The position numbers were made by a program, and so were the translations under genes. The notes under the pieces are model-generated. The model saw only the letters and a list, made by a program, of their open reading frames with translations. It had not been told where the DNA came from and searched no databases. A stretch of DNA of 64,000 nucleotides. It comes from Symmachiella dynata. Its GTDB lineage: Bacteria > Planctomycetota > Planctomycetia > Planctomycetales > Planctomycetaceae. Positions 9,207 to 17,897 of this stretch are shown in pieces. Location: the NCBI RefSeq assembly GCF_007747995.1, contig NZ_CP036276.1, positions 5,260,001 to 5,324,000 of the forward strand, written 5' to 3'. Position 1 is the stretch's first letter; each line of letters starts with the position of its first letter.

Positions 9207-10610
9207 ATGGACTTTCCCTACTATCCCATCAACGATTTCGGTCCCGCCATGAAGGGATTGGTGATTGGATCGTTGGGGATTTTTCATGTCTTCCTCGCGC
9301 AGTTTGCCATCGGCGGGGGAATGTTGATGTGCTATTTCCAATGGCTATCACAAACCGGCCGCTGCGCGCCGGCGCGGCAATTTGTCGACGGGTTTTTTCG
9401 GTTTCTGGTGTTGGTCAGCTTCATCATGGGAGCCGTCACCGGGGTGGGGATGTGGTTCACCTCGATCCAAATCAGTCCCCGCACGATTGGCATGATGGTG
9501 GATGAATTCCATTGGATCTGGGCGGTGGAATGGACATTCTTCTGTCTCGAAATCGTCGCCGGTTATTGCTTTTATCGCTACGGAACCCGTTTGGATGATT
9601 CCGCACGGATGACGCTTTTGGTGCTGTATGCCGTCGCCGCCTGGGGCAGTCTGTTTTGGATCAACGGTATTTTATCGTGGCAATTGACGCCCGGCATCTG
9701 GCTAGAGACGCATACGATCCAGGATGGATTTTTTAATCCCAGTTTTTGGCCCTCGCTGCTGTACCGCACACTGGTTTCGATGGCCATCGCCGCGTTGGTG
9801 GCCTGCGTTGTGATCAATGTGATGCCGGGATTGGACCGGCCAACGCGGAGCGTGTTGATCAATCATGCGGCACATTTTCTGCTGCCGATGGTTTTTATGC
9901 CCGTGTTGGGTGTGTGGTATTTGATGAGTTGGCCGGAGGACAGCCGCGCTTGGGTCACCGGAGGAAGTCCCGCCATGTCGATGTTCCTGGCGATCGGCGT
10001 CGGGTCGTCGCTGTTGGTGGGGGCCTATGCGACGATTGGAATTTGGTGGGGCAAACTTTATATCAACGGCGCGACCGCCACCTTACTGTGCGCCTTGGCA
10101 ATGGCGGCCACGGCGGGAGGAGAGTTTGTGCGCGAAGGAGCGCGCAAGCCGTATACCGTGCGTGAGGTGCTGTATTCCAACTCGATCCTGCCGTCGGAAG
10201 TCGCCCGCTTACGGCAAAGCGGTTCGGTCACCAATGATCCCTTTCCACTGCAGAATGCTGCCGACTATCCAACACAGCAACTGCAATTGGGGGCAAAGGT
10301 GTTTCGGTTTCAATGCAGCATCTGCCATACGATGCAGGGTGTGAACGGACTGGTGGAATTGACGGGGCATTGGTCCGATGACCAGCGACGGTTGATGATC
10401 GCGCAATTGCAACACACCAAACCCTTCATGCCCCCCTTCTCCGGGTCGGCAGTGGAACTGGAATCGCTGGTGCAATTGATCGGTTGGGAAACGGCTGGAC
10501 GGCCGGAGGGAGCGACGGAGGCGTCGTTGGATCCGGAGATTTTAGAGCGGATTCAAACGTGGCTGGATGAAGCGGGCACCGCACAAGGTTCTAGGAATCC
10601 CCAGAAATAA
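9207..10610 (+). CDS. Cytochrome bd-superfamily CydA-like subunit with fused heme c domain
   Basis: The 467-residue product looks like the membrane core of CydA followed by a cytochrome c domain. Visible matches to CydA: His27 in IFHVFLAQF (E. coli His19 position), the AVE..CLE pair Glu108/Glu115 (E. coli Glu99/Glu107 region), FWINGILSWQLTPG (ANGWMQNP region), and EFVREGARKPYTVREV (GRQPW region). The large quinol-binding Q loop is absent, and Arg187 stands where the heme b558 ligand His186 is expected. Residues 370-374 are CSICH, with Met408 in KPFMPP as a likely sixth ligand. The likely job is a membrane oxidoreductase fed by cytochrome c rather than quinol. ATG 9207 has GGAG upstream. It forms an operon with the next gene. 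Confidence 0.82.
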   Translation: MDFPYYPINDFGPAMKGLVIGSLGIFHVFLAQFAIGGGMLMCYFQWLSQTGRCAPARQFVDGFFRFLVLVSFIMGAVTGVGMWFTSIQISPRTIGMMVDEFHWIWAVEWTFFCLEIVAGYCFYRYGTRLDDSARMTLLVLYAVAAWGSLFWINGILSWQLTPGIWLETHTIQDGFFNPSFWPSLLYRTLVSMAIAALVACVVINVMPGLDRPTRSVLINHAAHFLLPMVFMPVLGVWYLMSWPEDSRAWVTGGSPAMSMFLAIGVGSSLLVGAYATIGIWWGKLYINGATATLLCALAMAATAGGEFVREGARKPYTVREVLYSNSILPSEVARLRQSGSVTNDPFPLQNAADYPTQQLQLGAKVFRFQCSICHTMQGVNGLVELTGHWSDDQRRLMIAQLQHTKPFMPPFSGSAVELESLVQLIGWETAGRPEGATEASLDPEILERIQTWLDEAGTAQGSRNPQK

Positions 10611-10624
10611 ACAAAGAGGCCCCC

Positions 10625-11713
10625 ATGCAGTCCGTGTTTCCGATCGGTTTACCGTGGCCCACGTTGATGTACCTGTTTTTGTACATCGTCACGCTGATCA
10701 TCCATGTCGTATTCATGAACTACGTGCTGGCCGGGACGTGGTATTTGGTTTCGATGAGTCTGTTTGAACGGCGAAAACCCGATCAAACCCCCTCGCTAGT
10801 AGCCGGCACATTGCGAGAATGGCTGCCGTTTATGCTGAGTGCGGCGATTACGGCTGGCATCGCGCCGCTGTTGTTCGTGCAGATTCTGTATAAACGCAAT
10901 TTTTACACAGCCAATCTGCTTGCCTTTCATCGCTGGATGGCGATTCTGCCGGTGCTGATTGCCGCGTTTTATCTGCTGTACATCTGGAAAGCGAAACGTG
11001 TGCAGGCCTGGCCGCGATATTTCACGTTTCCGCTCGGTTTATTGACCTTTGCCGGGTTTGCGTTTATCGCCTGGTCCTGGACGGAAAACCATTTGCTCAG
11101 TATCAACGCCGGGGCCTGGGCCGAGCATTATGCTGCCGGCAATTGGATGTACAAATCCCGTGAGGTCTTGCCACGATTGGCCGTCTGGTTTGCCGGCAGT
11201 TTTCCTACGCTGGCGCTCGTGTTGGGTTGGCAACTGTGGTATTTGCAGCGTGATGTTCCAGACCACGAAACGGTCGGCCGTCACCGGATGTCGATGTTGG
11301 CCTTAGCGGGGTTGGTAACTTCAGCAGTCGCCGCCGCACTCTATGCAGTGGCGATTCCCCCGGAGGTCCGCGAGGCAATCACCGGCTACATGGGGTGGCC
11401 GTACGTGTTTCTCGCCGGCAGCGGCTGGGGCGTGCAATTCGCTTCTTGGTTACAAGTCCGCCGTTCCGCACGGTTGGAGAAAATCTGGCTGGCGACCGCT
11501 TCGGTAGGACTGTTGATGACACTTACGGGCGCCGCCATGATTCGCGAGATCATTCGCTGGTTCCGTATGGACGAGAAAGTCCTCTTTCCGCTGCACAAAC
11601 AGGCAGCCGAGGTGGGGGGACTTTCGATCTTTCTGCTGTTCTTCGTCGTCAATGCGGCGTTGTGTGTCTATTGTGTCCTCCGCGTGAGACGTGGCTTGCG
11701 ACGCGAGAGTTAA
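10625..11713 (+). CDS. Membrane partner subunit of the bd-like complex (CydA-prime-like)
   Basis: The 362-residue product is an integral membrane protein with about eight hydrophobic segments. It does not look like CydB. Its start (LIIHVVFMNYVLAGTWYLV, His27) has the same layout as the upstream subunit (IFHVFLAQFAIGGG, His27), and near the C-terminus AAMIREIIRWFRMDEKV echoes the AATAGGEFVREGARKPY segment of that subunit, so the two may be ancient duplicates. It starts 14 bases after the upstream stop, with AGAGG before the ATG, so the pair is almost certainly one operon and one complex. Heme content is unknown. Confidence 0.72.
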   Translation: MQSVFPIGLPWPTLMYLFLYIVTLIIHVVFMNYVLAGTWYLVSMSLFERRKPDQTPSLVAGTLREWLPFMLSAAITAGIAPLLFVQILYKRNFYTANLLAFHRWMAILPVLIAAFYLLYIWKAKRVQAWPRYFTFPLGLLTFAGFAFIAWSWTENHLLSINAGAWAEHYAAGNWMYKSREVLPRLAVWFAGSFPTLALVLGWQLWYLQRDVPDHETVGRHRMSMLALAGLVTSAVAAALYAVAIPPEVREAITGYMGWPYVFLAGSGWGVQFASWLQVRRSARLEKIWLATASVGLLMTLTGAAMIREIIRWFRMDEKVLFPLHKQAAEVGGLSIFLLFFVVNAALCVYCVLRVRRGLRRES

Positions 11714-11873
11714 TTAGACCGGCCGACAGAGGAAGGCGCCCCTCATCTGGGAATCAACAACTGACGCGGTTGATTCCCGCTACAATTTTCGCAATGCTAC
11801 GGCTAATATTTCCCATTCTTCAGCGAATCATCTCCACTAGGATTCATTGGTGGACCAATAAGCGAATACAACC

Positions 11874-12290
11874 ATGAGTACCAACGACAACGTGGAAGAT
11901 GTCCTGTACGAAGAACATCCGGCGATGTTTCGCAATCGACCGGTCTATTTTGTCTTCTGCTGCCTGCTGATCGCCGCATTCGGCATCGGGCTGGTGATGC
12001 TGCTGATCTGGTATTTCCAGTCGATTGGCACGACCTTGATCATCACCGAGGAACGCACGACCCTGCGGCGGGGCGTCTTCTCCAAGTACACCAATGAAGT
12101 CACGCACGATAATGTCCGCAACGTGCAGATCGCGCAGACGTTTTTGCAGCGGATCATGGGTGTAGGGAACGTGGGGATTTCCAGTGCGGGGCAATCGGGC
12201 GTAGAAATTTTCGTACGCGGCATCCCCGATCCGGAACGTGTGCGGGAGATCATCCACAACGGCTCCCGCGGCGAGTACGAACCGGACTGA
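11874..12290 (+). CDS. Membrane protein with bacterial PH domain (YdbS/DUF304-like)
   Basis: The 138-residue product has a hydrophobic segment at about 24-46 and then a bPH2-type domain: TTLIITEERTTLRRGVFSK followed by NEVTHDNVRNVQIAQTFLQR and VGISSAGQSGVEIFVRGI, the usual pattern of DUF304 proteins. Such proteins sit at the membrane and often tune stress or antibiotic responses; the exact function is unknown. It is 160 bases after the bd-like operon. Its stop abuts, with no gap, the stop of the convergent PQQ gene. Confidence 0.85.
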   Translation: MSTNDNVEDVLYEEHPAMFRNRPVYFVFCCLLIAAFGIGLVMLLIWYFQSIGTTLIITEERTTLRRGVFSKYTNEVTHDNVRNVQIAQTFLQRIMGVGNVGISSAGQSGVEIFVRGIPDPERVREIIHNGSRGEYEPD

Positions 12291-13853
12291 TTACGTCCCC
12301 GCGCTGCCGGTCAGGTCCACGCACAACAAGTAATACTCGCCGCCATGCGCTTTGTCTTCGCAGCGGATGTACAGCCGTTTGCGGGAGAGCACCGGGCCGG
12401 TCCAACTGGGGTATTTCATTTCCGGGTACTTCACGCGGCTGGTTTGCGAGAACTTTTCCGGATCGACCGGAACAAGCGCCAAAGCTCCGCGTTCGCCCAG
12501 CACGATCAGGTTGCCCTGGGCCATGATGGCCGAACCGCGGCCGTACCATTTTGGCTCGATGGAACTGGCCCCGTCGCGGGGATTGACCAATTCGGCACCT
12601 TCCTCTTCGTCGGTCATCCATTTGACTTCGCCGGTGGCCCAGTCGATGCAGCGCATCGAGGAGGGAACCTCATGCCGGCCGCTGAACCCGTATAAATAGC
12701 CGTCGTGGTAGACTGGCGTCGTCCAATGCGCTCGCATGCTGTCTTTGTTTTTCCACACTTCTTCGACCGATTGGCCGTCGGCACCGACTTGTAGAAGGAC
12801 CGAGCCTACTCCATAAGCGGCGGAGAGAAAAATTTGGTCATCAACCACAATCGGCATGGCGGCGTTCACGGAATCGTGGATTCGCGAACGGAAATAATAG
12901 GCGAAGTTGATCTTGCCGGTTTGCGGATCCAGCGAAACCAAACCGGGCCGCATCAAAGCGAGCAGGTGACGTTTCCCCTGGATTTCGCGGACCACCAATG
13001 AGGAGTAGCTGGCGAGTTTGGGATCGTCCGCTCCCGGCTTGCCCTTCATGTCCCAGGCATCGGTTCCCACGTTTTCCCAAACGATATCGCCGGTGATGGC
13101 ATCGAAGGCGACGACCCCTGCATTGGGCTGCCCGCCAACCATCACGATTAGCAGATTGCCTTCCAGTATGGGGGTACTCCCGACTCCGAAAAAGGCTTGG
13201 GGAATATCGAAATCTTCATTCGTGTCCCGCGTCCATAAGACTTCGCCATCTTCAAGTTTTAAGCAACTCAACCGGCCGTTGGACCCGAAGGTAAAAACTC
13301 TGTCCTGAGTGACCAATGGAGTGCAGCGTGGACCGTTGCTGTAGCCGTAGGGATCGCGAAAATCAGTGGGAAAGGTTTCCCGCCACAACCATTTTTTTTC
13401 ATCGGCGGTATAACATTCGATGACGTCCTCGTTCCCCTGGCGGTGAAAGAGGACGAGATGATTGCCCATGATCGAGGGAGCGGCATACCCGCTGCCGACG
13501 CGCATCTTCCAGAGAACGGGCGGACCGTCAGCGGGCCATTCGTCGAGCAGTCCGGTCTCTTGGGAGATCGAATCGGAGTGCAAACCGAGAAATTGCGGCC
13601 AATCCTCGCCGCTGCGCTCGGTTTCGGGCGAGCTCCCGGCGACGTACGGCTCGCGCGGCCCCAAGACGATGGACTCGCGTTTTTTGGGTTTCTTGGTATC
13701 AGTTTTTGCCTTGGCCGCCTTGTCAGCTGCGGTTTTCTCCACAGTCGCGACTTCTGTATCCCCATCATCGCCACCACATCCGAGGAGGGATGTTGCGAGA
13801 AACAGGCCCAGGAGGGCAACAGTCAAGGAATTCCGATACGTTTTTGCAGTCAT
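12291..13853 (-). CDS. PQQ-like beta-propeller lipoprotein
   Basis: The 520-residue product begins with a lipoprotein signal peptide ending in LLGC (lipid-modified Cys26) and a charged, Lys/Ala-rich linker. From about residue 85 (DWPQFLG) it is a PQQ-type propeller: repeated strands such as GDIVWENVG, GEVLWTRDT and GEVKWMTDE carry the tryptophan-docking signature. It is related to WD40/PQQ proteins and BamB but planctomycete paralogues are usually of unknown role; dehydrogenase activity is unlikely without the quinoprotein residues. ATG 13853 is preceded by AGGAAG. An in-frame upstream extension of 101 codons looks non-coding. Confidence 0.85.
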   Translation of the reverse strand: MTAKTYRNSLTVALLGLFLATSLLGCGGDDGDTEVATVEKTAADKAAKAKTDTKKPKKRESIVLGPREPYVAGSSPETERSGEDWPQFLGLHSDSISQETGLLDEWPADGPPVLWKMRVGSGYAAPSIMGNHLVLFHRQGNEDVIECYTADEKKWLWRETFPTDFRDPYGYSNGPRCTPLVTQDRVFTFGSNGRLSCLKLEDGEVLWTRDTNEDFDIPQAFFGVGSTPILEGNLLIVMVGGQPNAGVVAFDAITGDIVWENVGTDAWDMKGKPGADDPKLASYSSLVVREIQGKRHLLALMRPGLVSLDPQTGKINFAYYFRSRIHDSVNAAMPIVVDDQIFLSAAYGVGSVLLQVGADGQSVEEVWKNKDSMRAHWTTPVYHDGYLYGFSGRHEVPSSMRCIDWATGEVKWMTDEEEGAELVNPRDGASSIEPKWYGRGSAIMAQGNLIVLGERGALALVPVDPEKFSQTSRVKYPEMKYPSWTGPVLSRKRLYIRCEDKAHGGEYYLLCVDLTGSAGT

Positions 13854-14577
13854 GTTGTCTTCCTGTGATTGCCGGCGAGAGTCGTCCTTGGCTATTACGA
13901 AATTAATTGCTGGCCTGCCTGAAATATTTTCCGGTCGACCGGGTATCCCGTTTAATTCACCCCTGGTCCGTGCAAAGTCCCCCGCGTCACCTCGAAGCAG
14001 ACAAATCGGCTTTCGCACTTCGAAATAAAAACCTGATCGCCCTGATTGAACCCAGTCATTGCCCGATTTGCAAGGGGAGAGCGCAACCTGATTCGGGTGG
14101 CTAGAGAGGGCGGTATGCCGTACGCCACGAACAGCACTGGAGATCACGACACACAAAGACCATGTTGCGACTCAGGGCACGAAATTCCACTCGGGTGCGG
14201 TTTCTCTCCGAAGGACTGGATGCCTCAGCATGGCATTCATGATAATCGTTCCAACCCACCTAATCGTGCCTCCGGGATTCATACCAAGCCCGGTGGACCC
14301 GGAACACGGCTCGGGGCAGCTGAGGTCCTGGAATCACCACACAATCCGCGAATCCTGCAGGAATGCGCTTAGGGGTTCTCCTTGACCAGGCTGGTCAACG
14401 ACGAATCTGACACCAGCGCTCAAACGAATGACGGAAACTACTAGTGGACTCATGAGTGCCTGTTTTCACGGGACCCAGGAGTTCATTTTGACAGCGCGGG
14501 AAATGATAGGTCTATAAAAACTGTCATTGCTCCCTCGATATTACTCAGCTGTCATCGTCATTTGCAGGTTTCTCACC
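13854..14577. other. Intergenic region, no gene seen
   Basis: This 724-base stretch separates two divergently transcribed genes and should hold both promoters. Short open frames exist but none has a recognisable product or a good ribosome site. I see no repeat-family copy in it. Confidence 0.5.
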
Positions 14578-15840
14578 ATGGGCACTCAGCTTAAACGTCT
14601 TAGTTGGATATTCGCGATACAGGTCGCATGTGTCGGGCTAGGATTCTGGGTTCAGTACCAGTTTTTGCGATCGTTTTCCCAGCGATCCGCCAGCCAAGTC
14701 GCGTGGGATGAGATTACCTCTGTCAGCTCTGAAATTGTCGCCACAACGCGTGCATCTCAAGCCGAGGCCGTCGATGTTTCGCAGTTATTGAGCCAAGTCC
14801 GTTCAGCGGTTCCCGAACAACCTTGGCAAGCCACGTTGGTGGATGCGGATTGGCGGATTGTCGATCGCGCATCAAAGCACGAGGCCTCGCTCCGACCGGG
14901 AACAACGATTTCTTGGCAGCCTGCTCGCCTGCCGCAACCGGAAACGAATGTTGGCCCAATTCCAGGAATCGCAGCCTTTCCGGACGGTCTGCACGCCGCT
15001 TCGGTATTCAAACTTTCTGATTCCCCTGAGACAGTCCTGATCCATGTCCCGTTGACAGCCGTCAACATGACAACCGCTGAGGCTTTCAAGACCACGCCCA
15101 TGGCAATGTCGCTGGCGCTGCTGTGGACGTGTACATCGCTGGGAATTTGCACCTATATGATTGGGTCGCGCATCGGCGACGCGATTGAGAAGTCACAACT
15201 GAACGCCGAGACCGAGACTCTGCAAAAATCGCAGTCATTGTTGCGCACACAAGATGCGGTGATCTTTGGATTGGCGAATTTGGCCGAATCACGCGATCCA
15301 GAAACTGGCGAACACCTGCAGCGTATTGCGTTGTACGCAACGGCGTTGGCCCGATCCCTGCGCAACAATCCAAAATTCCGCGATGTTGTCGACGAAGAAT
15401 TTGTTCGCCTGATTGGAACAGGTTCGGCGCTGCATGACATTGGGAAGGTGGGCATTGAAGATGCGATTCTTCGCAAACCGGGGCGTCTGAGCCTCGACGA
15501 ACGCAAAGAAATTCAAAGGCATTCCCTCATTGGTTCGGAATGTTTGCTCAAAATCGAACGACGGTTGGGTGCGTCTAATTTCCTACAAATGGCCCGTGAA
15601 ATCGCTCATTCGCATCACGAGTGGTGGAACGGCAGCGGATACCCCGACAATCTCATCGGAAACGAGATCCCCATCGCCGCCAGAATTGTCGCCATCGCCG
15701 ACGTTTATGATGCGTTGGCCACCCGCCGGGTGTATAAGCCCGACTTGCCGCACATCGCCTGCGTAGGATTCATTGAGAGGGGTCGCGGAACACAATTCGA
15801 TCCGGATTTAGTCGATGCATTTTTGGAAGTCGAACAATAA
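14578..15840 (+). CDS. Membrane HD-GYP domain protein (cyclic-di-GMP phosphodiesterase type)
   Basis: The 420-residue product has membrane segments at about 8-30 and 176-198 enclosing a periplasmic sensor-like region, then a cytoplasmic HD-GYP domain. The domain has His247 (GEHLQRI), the HD pair at 286-287 (HDIGKVGI), HSLIGSE, HHEWWNGSGYP (346-356) and DVYDALATRRVYK. This is the set used by cyclic-di-GMP phosphodiesterases to bind two or three metal ions. The frame stops at TAA 15838-15840, but the same frame continues for 48 more codons with the usual HD-GYP tail, so the gene looks shortened by one stop codon. ATG 14578 was chosen over TTG 14527. A related gene follows. Confidence 0.88.
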   Translation: MGTQLKRLSWIFAIQVACVGLGFWVQYQFLRSFSQRSASQVAWDEITSVSSEIVATTRASQAEAVDVSQLLSQVRSAVPEQPWQATLVDADWRIVDRASKHEASLRPGTTISWQPARLPQPETNVGPIPGIAAFPDGLHAASVFKLSDSPETVLIHVPLTAVNMTTAEAFKTTPMAMSLALLWTCTSLGICTYMIGSRIGDAIEKSQLNAETETLQKSQSLLRTQDAVIFGLANLAESRDPETGEHLQRIALYATALARSLRNNPKFRDVVDEEFVRLIGTGSALHDIGKVGIEDAILRKPGRLSLDERKEIQRHSLIGSECLLKIERRLGASNFLQMAREIAHSHHEWWNGSGYPDNLIGNEIPIAARIVAIADVYDALATRRVYKPDLPHIACVGFIERGRGTQFDPDLVDAFLEVEQ

Positions 15841-15987
15841 TTCCGCCGCATCGCCGAACAATACTCCGACATCATCCGCCCCGGCGCGGAGGGCGACGCC
15901 TCCTCCACCGCGTACAGAGAACATGTTGATACCGAATTGGATTCGTCACTCGATGCCGCTCACGCCACGCTAAACGTTCACCATTAG
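15841..15987 (+). pseudogene. Orphaned C-terminal tail of the HD-GYP gene after an in-frame TAA
   Basis: Directly after the TAA, in the same frame, the DNA reads FRRIAEQYSDIIRPG and on for 48 codons to TAG at 15985-15987. Many HD-GYP proteins end with VDAFLxVEDxFRxIAxxYxD, which is what one gets if the TAA were a glutamine codon (CAA). It may be a recent nonsense mutation, a sequencing error or a read-through site; the catalytic domain itself is complete without it. Confidence 0.6.
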
Positions 15988-16023
15988 CAGCAATTGCTTT
16001 CCGCTGAAAAACACGGAGTTGCC

Positions 16024-16998
16024 ATGCATACCACACACACACCAACCAACCGCACGAAAGAGCAGTTGGTACTGGAAATCTCCATCATCATGGTGACATT
16101 GGGGCTGACTTGCCTGCTCTACCAAATGCAAGCTTACAAAATGGTGATCCTCAATCTGTTCTTTCTGCCTGTCGTATTGAGCGGATTTTTTCTCGGGCGG
16201 TATTTGGCCGGCATCACGGCGTTGTTTTGCTTCATGTCAGCTTCGATTGTGATTGCGCTGAACCTTTCCACTATCGAGATCTATGCCTCAGCCTCGACGA
16301 CTGCATTGGCAATCACCGCCTGGGGAGCCGTTTTGGGGCTGACATCGTTATTGATCGGCACGCTGAGTGATGAGCGGCGCATTCAGATGGGCGAACTGCA
16401 TGACGCCTATGTCGGCGTGGTCGAAGTCCTCTCGCGCTACCTGCAAAGTGCCCATCCGCGCTTGAAGGACCGTTCGGTGCGGATCGCCGAATTGAGTCAG
16501 AAAGTCGCCGATGAAATGCGACTAACGGGTCGGGAAACCGATGACATCCGTGTGGCGGCGCTGTTGTATGATGTGGGGAACATCGAAATCACCACCTCAG
16601 TCATCCGCAAAGCAGTCGGCGCGCTGGAACATGAAAGCGACGACAAGTTTGAGCAAACCATTCAAGGGATGGATTTGGTGATGTCGCTGGGATCGATACT
16701 CAACGGCGCCGTGCCGTTGCTCCTCAACCAAGACCAACAAATTAAGGCCGCCCGTGAGGCATTGGGAACCGCAACGACGGGGCCGGTGCCTCTGGGGGCA
16801 AAAATCATTCGAGCAGTGCGGGCCTACGACAACTTAATGCTGCACAAACGCGGCAATGCGGATCCCTCGTCCCTGGATCCGTTCACGGAACTTCAGCGGG
16901 ATGATTCACTCGACAAACGCGTACTGGCGGCGTTGCAATCAGTGACGGCAGAACAGAGCCCAACGGGTGCGCCACAATTGGTCGAAGCGACAGTCTAA
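16024..16998 (+). CDS. Membrane protein with degenerate HD-GYP-like domain
   Basis: The 324-residue product has three to four membrane segments (about 18-115) and then a cytoplasmic HD-superfamily-like domain. The metal residues are lost: the position of the HD pair reads LLYDVGNIEI (Tyr182-Asp183) against HDIGKVGI in the upstream gene, and the first histidine site reads RSVRIAEL instead of HSxRVAxL. It is therefore probably a non-catalytic partner or sensor. ATG 16024 has GGAG 8 bases upstream. It lies 36 bases after the tail of the upstream HD-GYP gene, so the two are probably one transcript. Confidence 0.75.
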   Translation: MHTTHTPTNRTKEQLVLEISIIMVTLGLTCLLYQMQAYKMVILNLFFLPVVLSGFFLGRYLAGITALFCFMSASIVIALNLSTIEIYASASTTALAITAWGAVLGLTSLLIGTLSDERRIQMGELHDAYVGVVEVLSRYLQSAHPRLKDRSVRIAELSQKVADEMRLTGRETDDIRVAALLYDVGNIEITTSVIRKAVGALEHESDDKFEQTIQGMDLVMSLGSILNGAVPLLLNQDQQIKAAREALGTATTGPVPLGAKIIRAVRAYDNLMLHKRGNADPSSLDPFTELQRDDSLDKRVLAALQSVTAEQSPTGAPQLVEATV

Positions 16999-17028
16999 TG
17001 CATCTGACGTTTGCATTGGACAGCGCGG

Positions 17029-17787
17029 CTAAAGATGATCGGTGCCTAAAAAACGGCCGCCGTCGACGCGGAAGACTTCACCGGTGACAAAATCCGTACC
17101 TTCCAGCAGATACAACACAAGGTTATTGGCGTCGGACGGGACCCCGATTCGCTTCAGCGGCGATGCCTGACGGATGGACTCAATCTGTTCAGGCGTCAGA
17201 TGCGGCGGCGGATCGATCATGGCCGGGGCGACGGCGTTGACGGTAATCGTCGGGGCCAATTCCAAGGCCAATGCGGTGGTCATCGTGACCACTCCCCCTT
17301 TGGCGATCAAGTAGGGCAGAAAGCCCTTGTAGGGACGAAAGACGGCCCAATCCGCGAAATTGACGATCTTACCCTGCAACCCATCCACAGTCGGGTTTTG
17401 TTGCATGGCTCGCGCTGCGGCGAGGGAGGTCAAGTAAGGTGCTTTGAGATTTGAGGCGATGTTATCGTCAAAGTCTTCTGGAGCGAGTTGATCCAGCGGC
17501 GATGCGTTGAAGGTGCTCGCCATGTTGATCAGACAATCGATCGAGCCAAATTCCTCGACCGTTTGGGCCACCAAGGCCTCGACGTCCGCCGGTTGCCGCA
17601 AATCGGCTTGAACCGCAAGCCCCCGCACGCCGAGTTCCTCTACCTCATCTACGACCGCCTCGATCGTGTCGCGACTCTGAAAGTAAGTGAGCGCGATATT
17701 CGCCCCACGCTGCGCCAAATCGACGGCCAATTTTGCGCCGACACGGCGTCCCCCGGTGATCAGGATATTGCGATCGTTGAGTTGCAT
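17029..17787 (-). CDS. Pteridine-reductase-like SDR oxidoreductase
   Basis: The 252-residue product is an SDR enzyme with TGGRRVG (11-17), the Arg-containing cofactor motif typical of the PTR1/FolM group. NMASTFNASPL (88-98) resembles the NNAS-x-F motif of these enzymes. The catalytic residues are Tyr159 and Lys163, and Asp146 stands 13 residues before the tyrosine, the same spacing as Asp181-Tyr194 in Leishmania PTR1, replacing the usual serine. A pteridine or folate reductase is therefore the best guess; other SDR activity is possible. It lies downstream of the TPR-methyltransferase gene on the same strand. Confidence 0.8.
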   Translation of the reverse strand: MQLNDRNILITGGRRVGAKLAVDLAQRGANIALTYFQSRDTIEAVVDEVEELGVRGLAVQADLRQPADVEALVAQTVEEFGSIDCLINMASTFNASPLDQLAPEDFDDNIASNLKAPYLTSLAAARAMQQNPTVDGLQGKIVNFADWAVFRPYKGFLPYLIAKGGVVTMTTALALELAPTITVNAVAPAMIDPPPHLTPEQIESIRQASPLKRIGVPSDANNLVLYLLEGTDFVTGEVFRVDGGRFLGTDHL

Positions 17788-17792
17788 AGGAG

Positions 17793-17896
17793 AGTAGGCT
17801 TTAGGCTATAGACTTTGGGCTGTAGGTTTGGGCACCGACACGCTGGGCGATGCCCCCACTATCCTACAGCCTATGGCCTACAGTCTAAAGCCTAGC
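17793..17896. repeat. Dispersed inverted repeat, TAGGCTTTAGGCT / AGCCTAAAGCC type
   Basis: The arms 17794-17826 and 17862-17896 are imperfect inverted copies (GTAGGCTTTAGGCTATAG against CTACAGTCTAAAGCCTAG). It fills almost the whole gap between two co-directional genes. Related stretches occur at 49438-49506, 51565-51585 and 51757-51791. Confidence 0.75.
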
Positions 17897-17897
17897 G

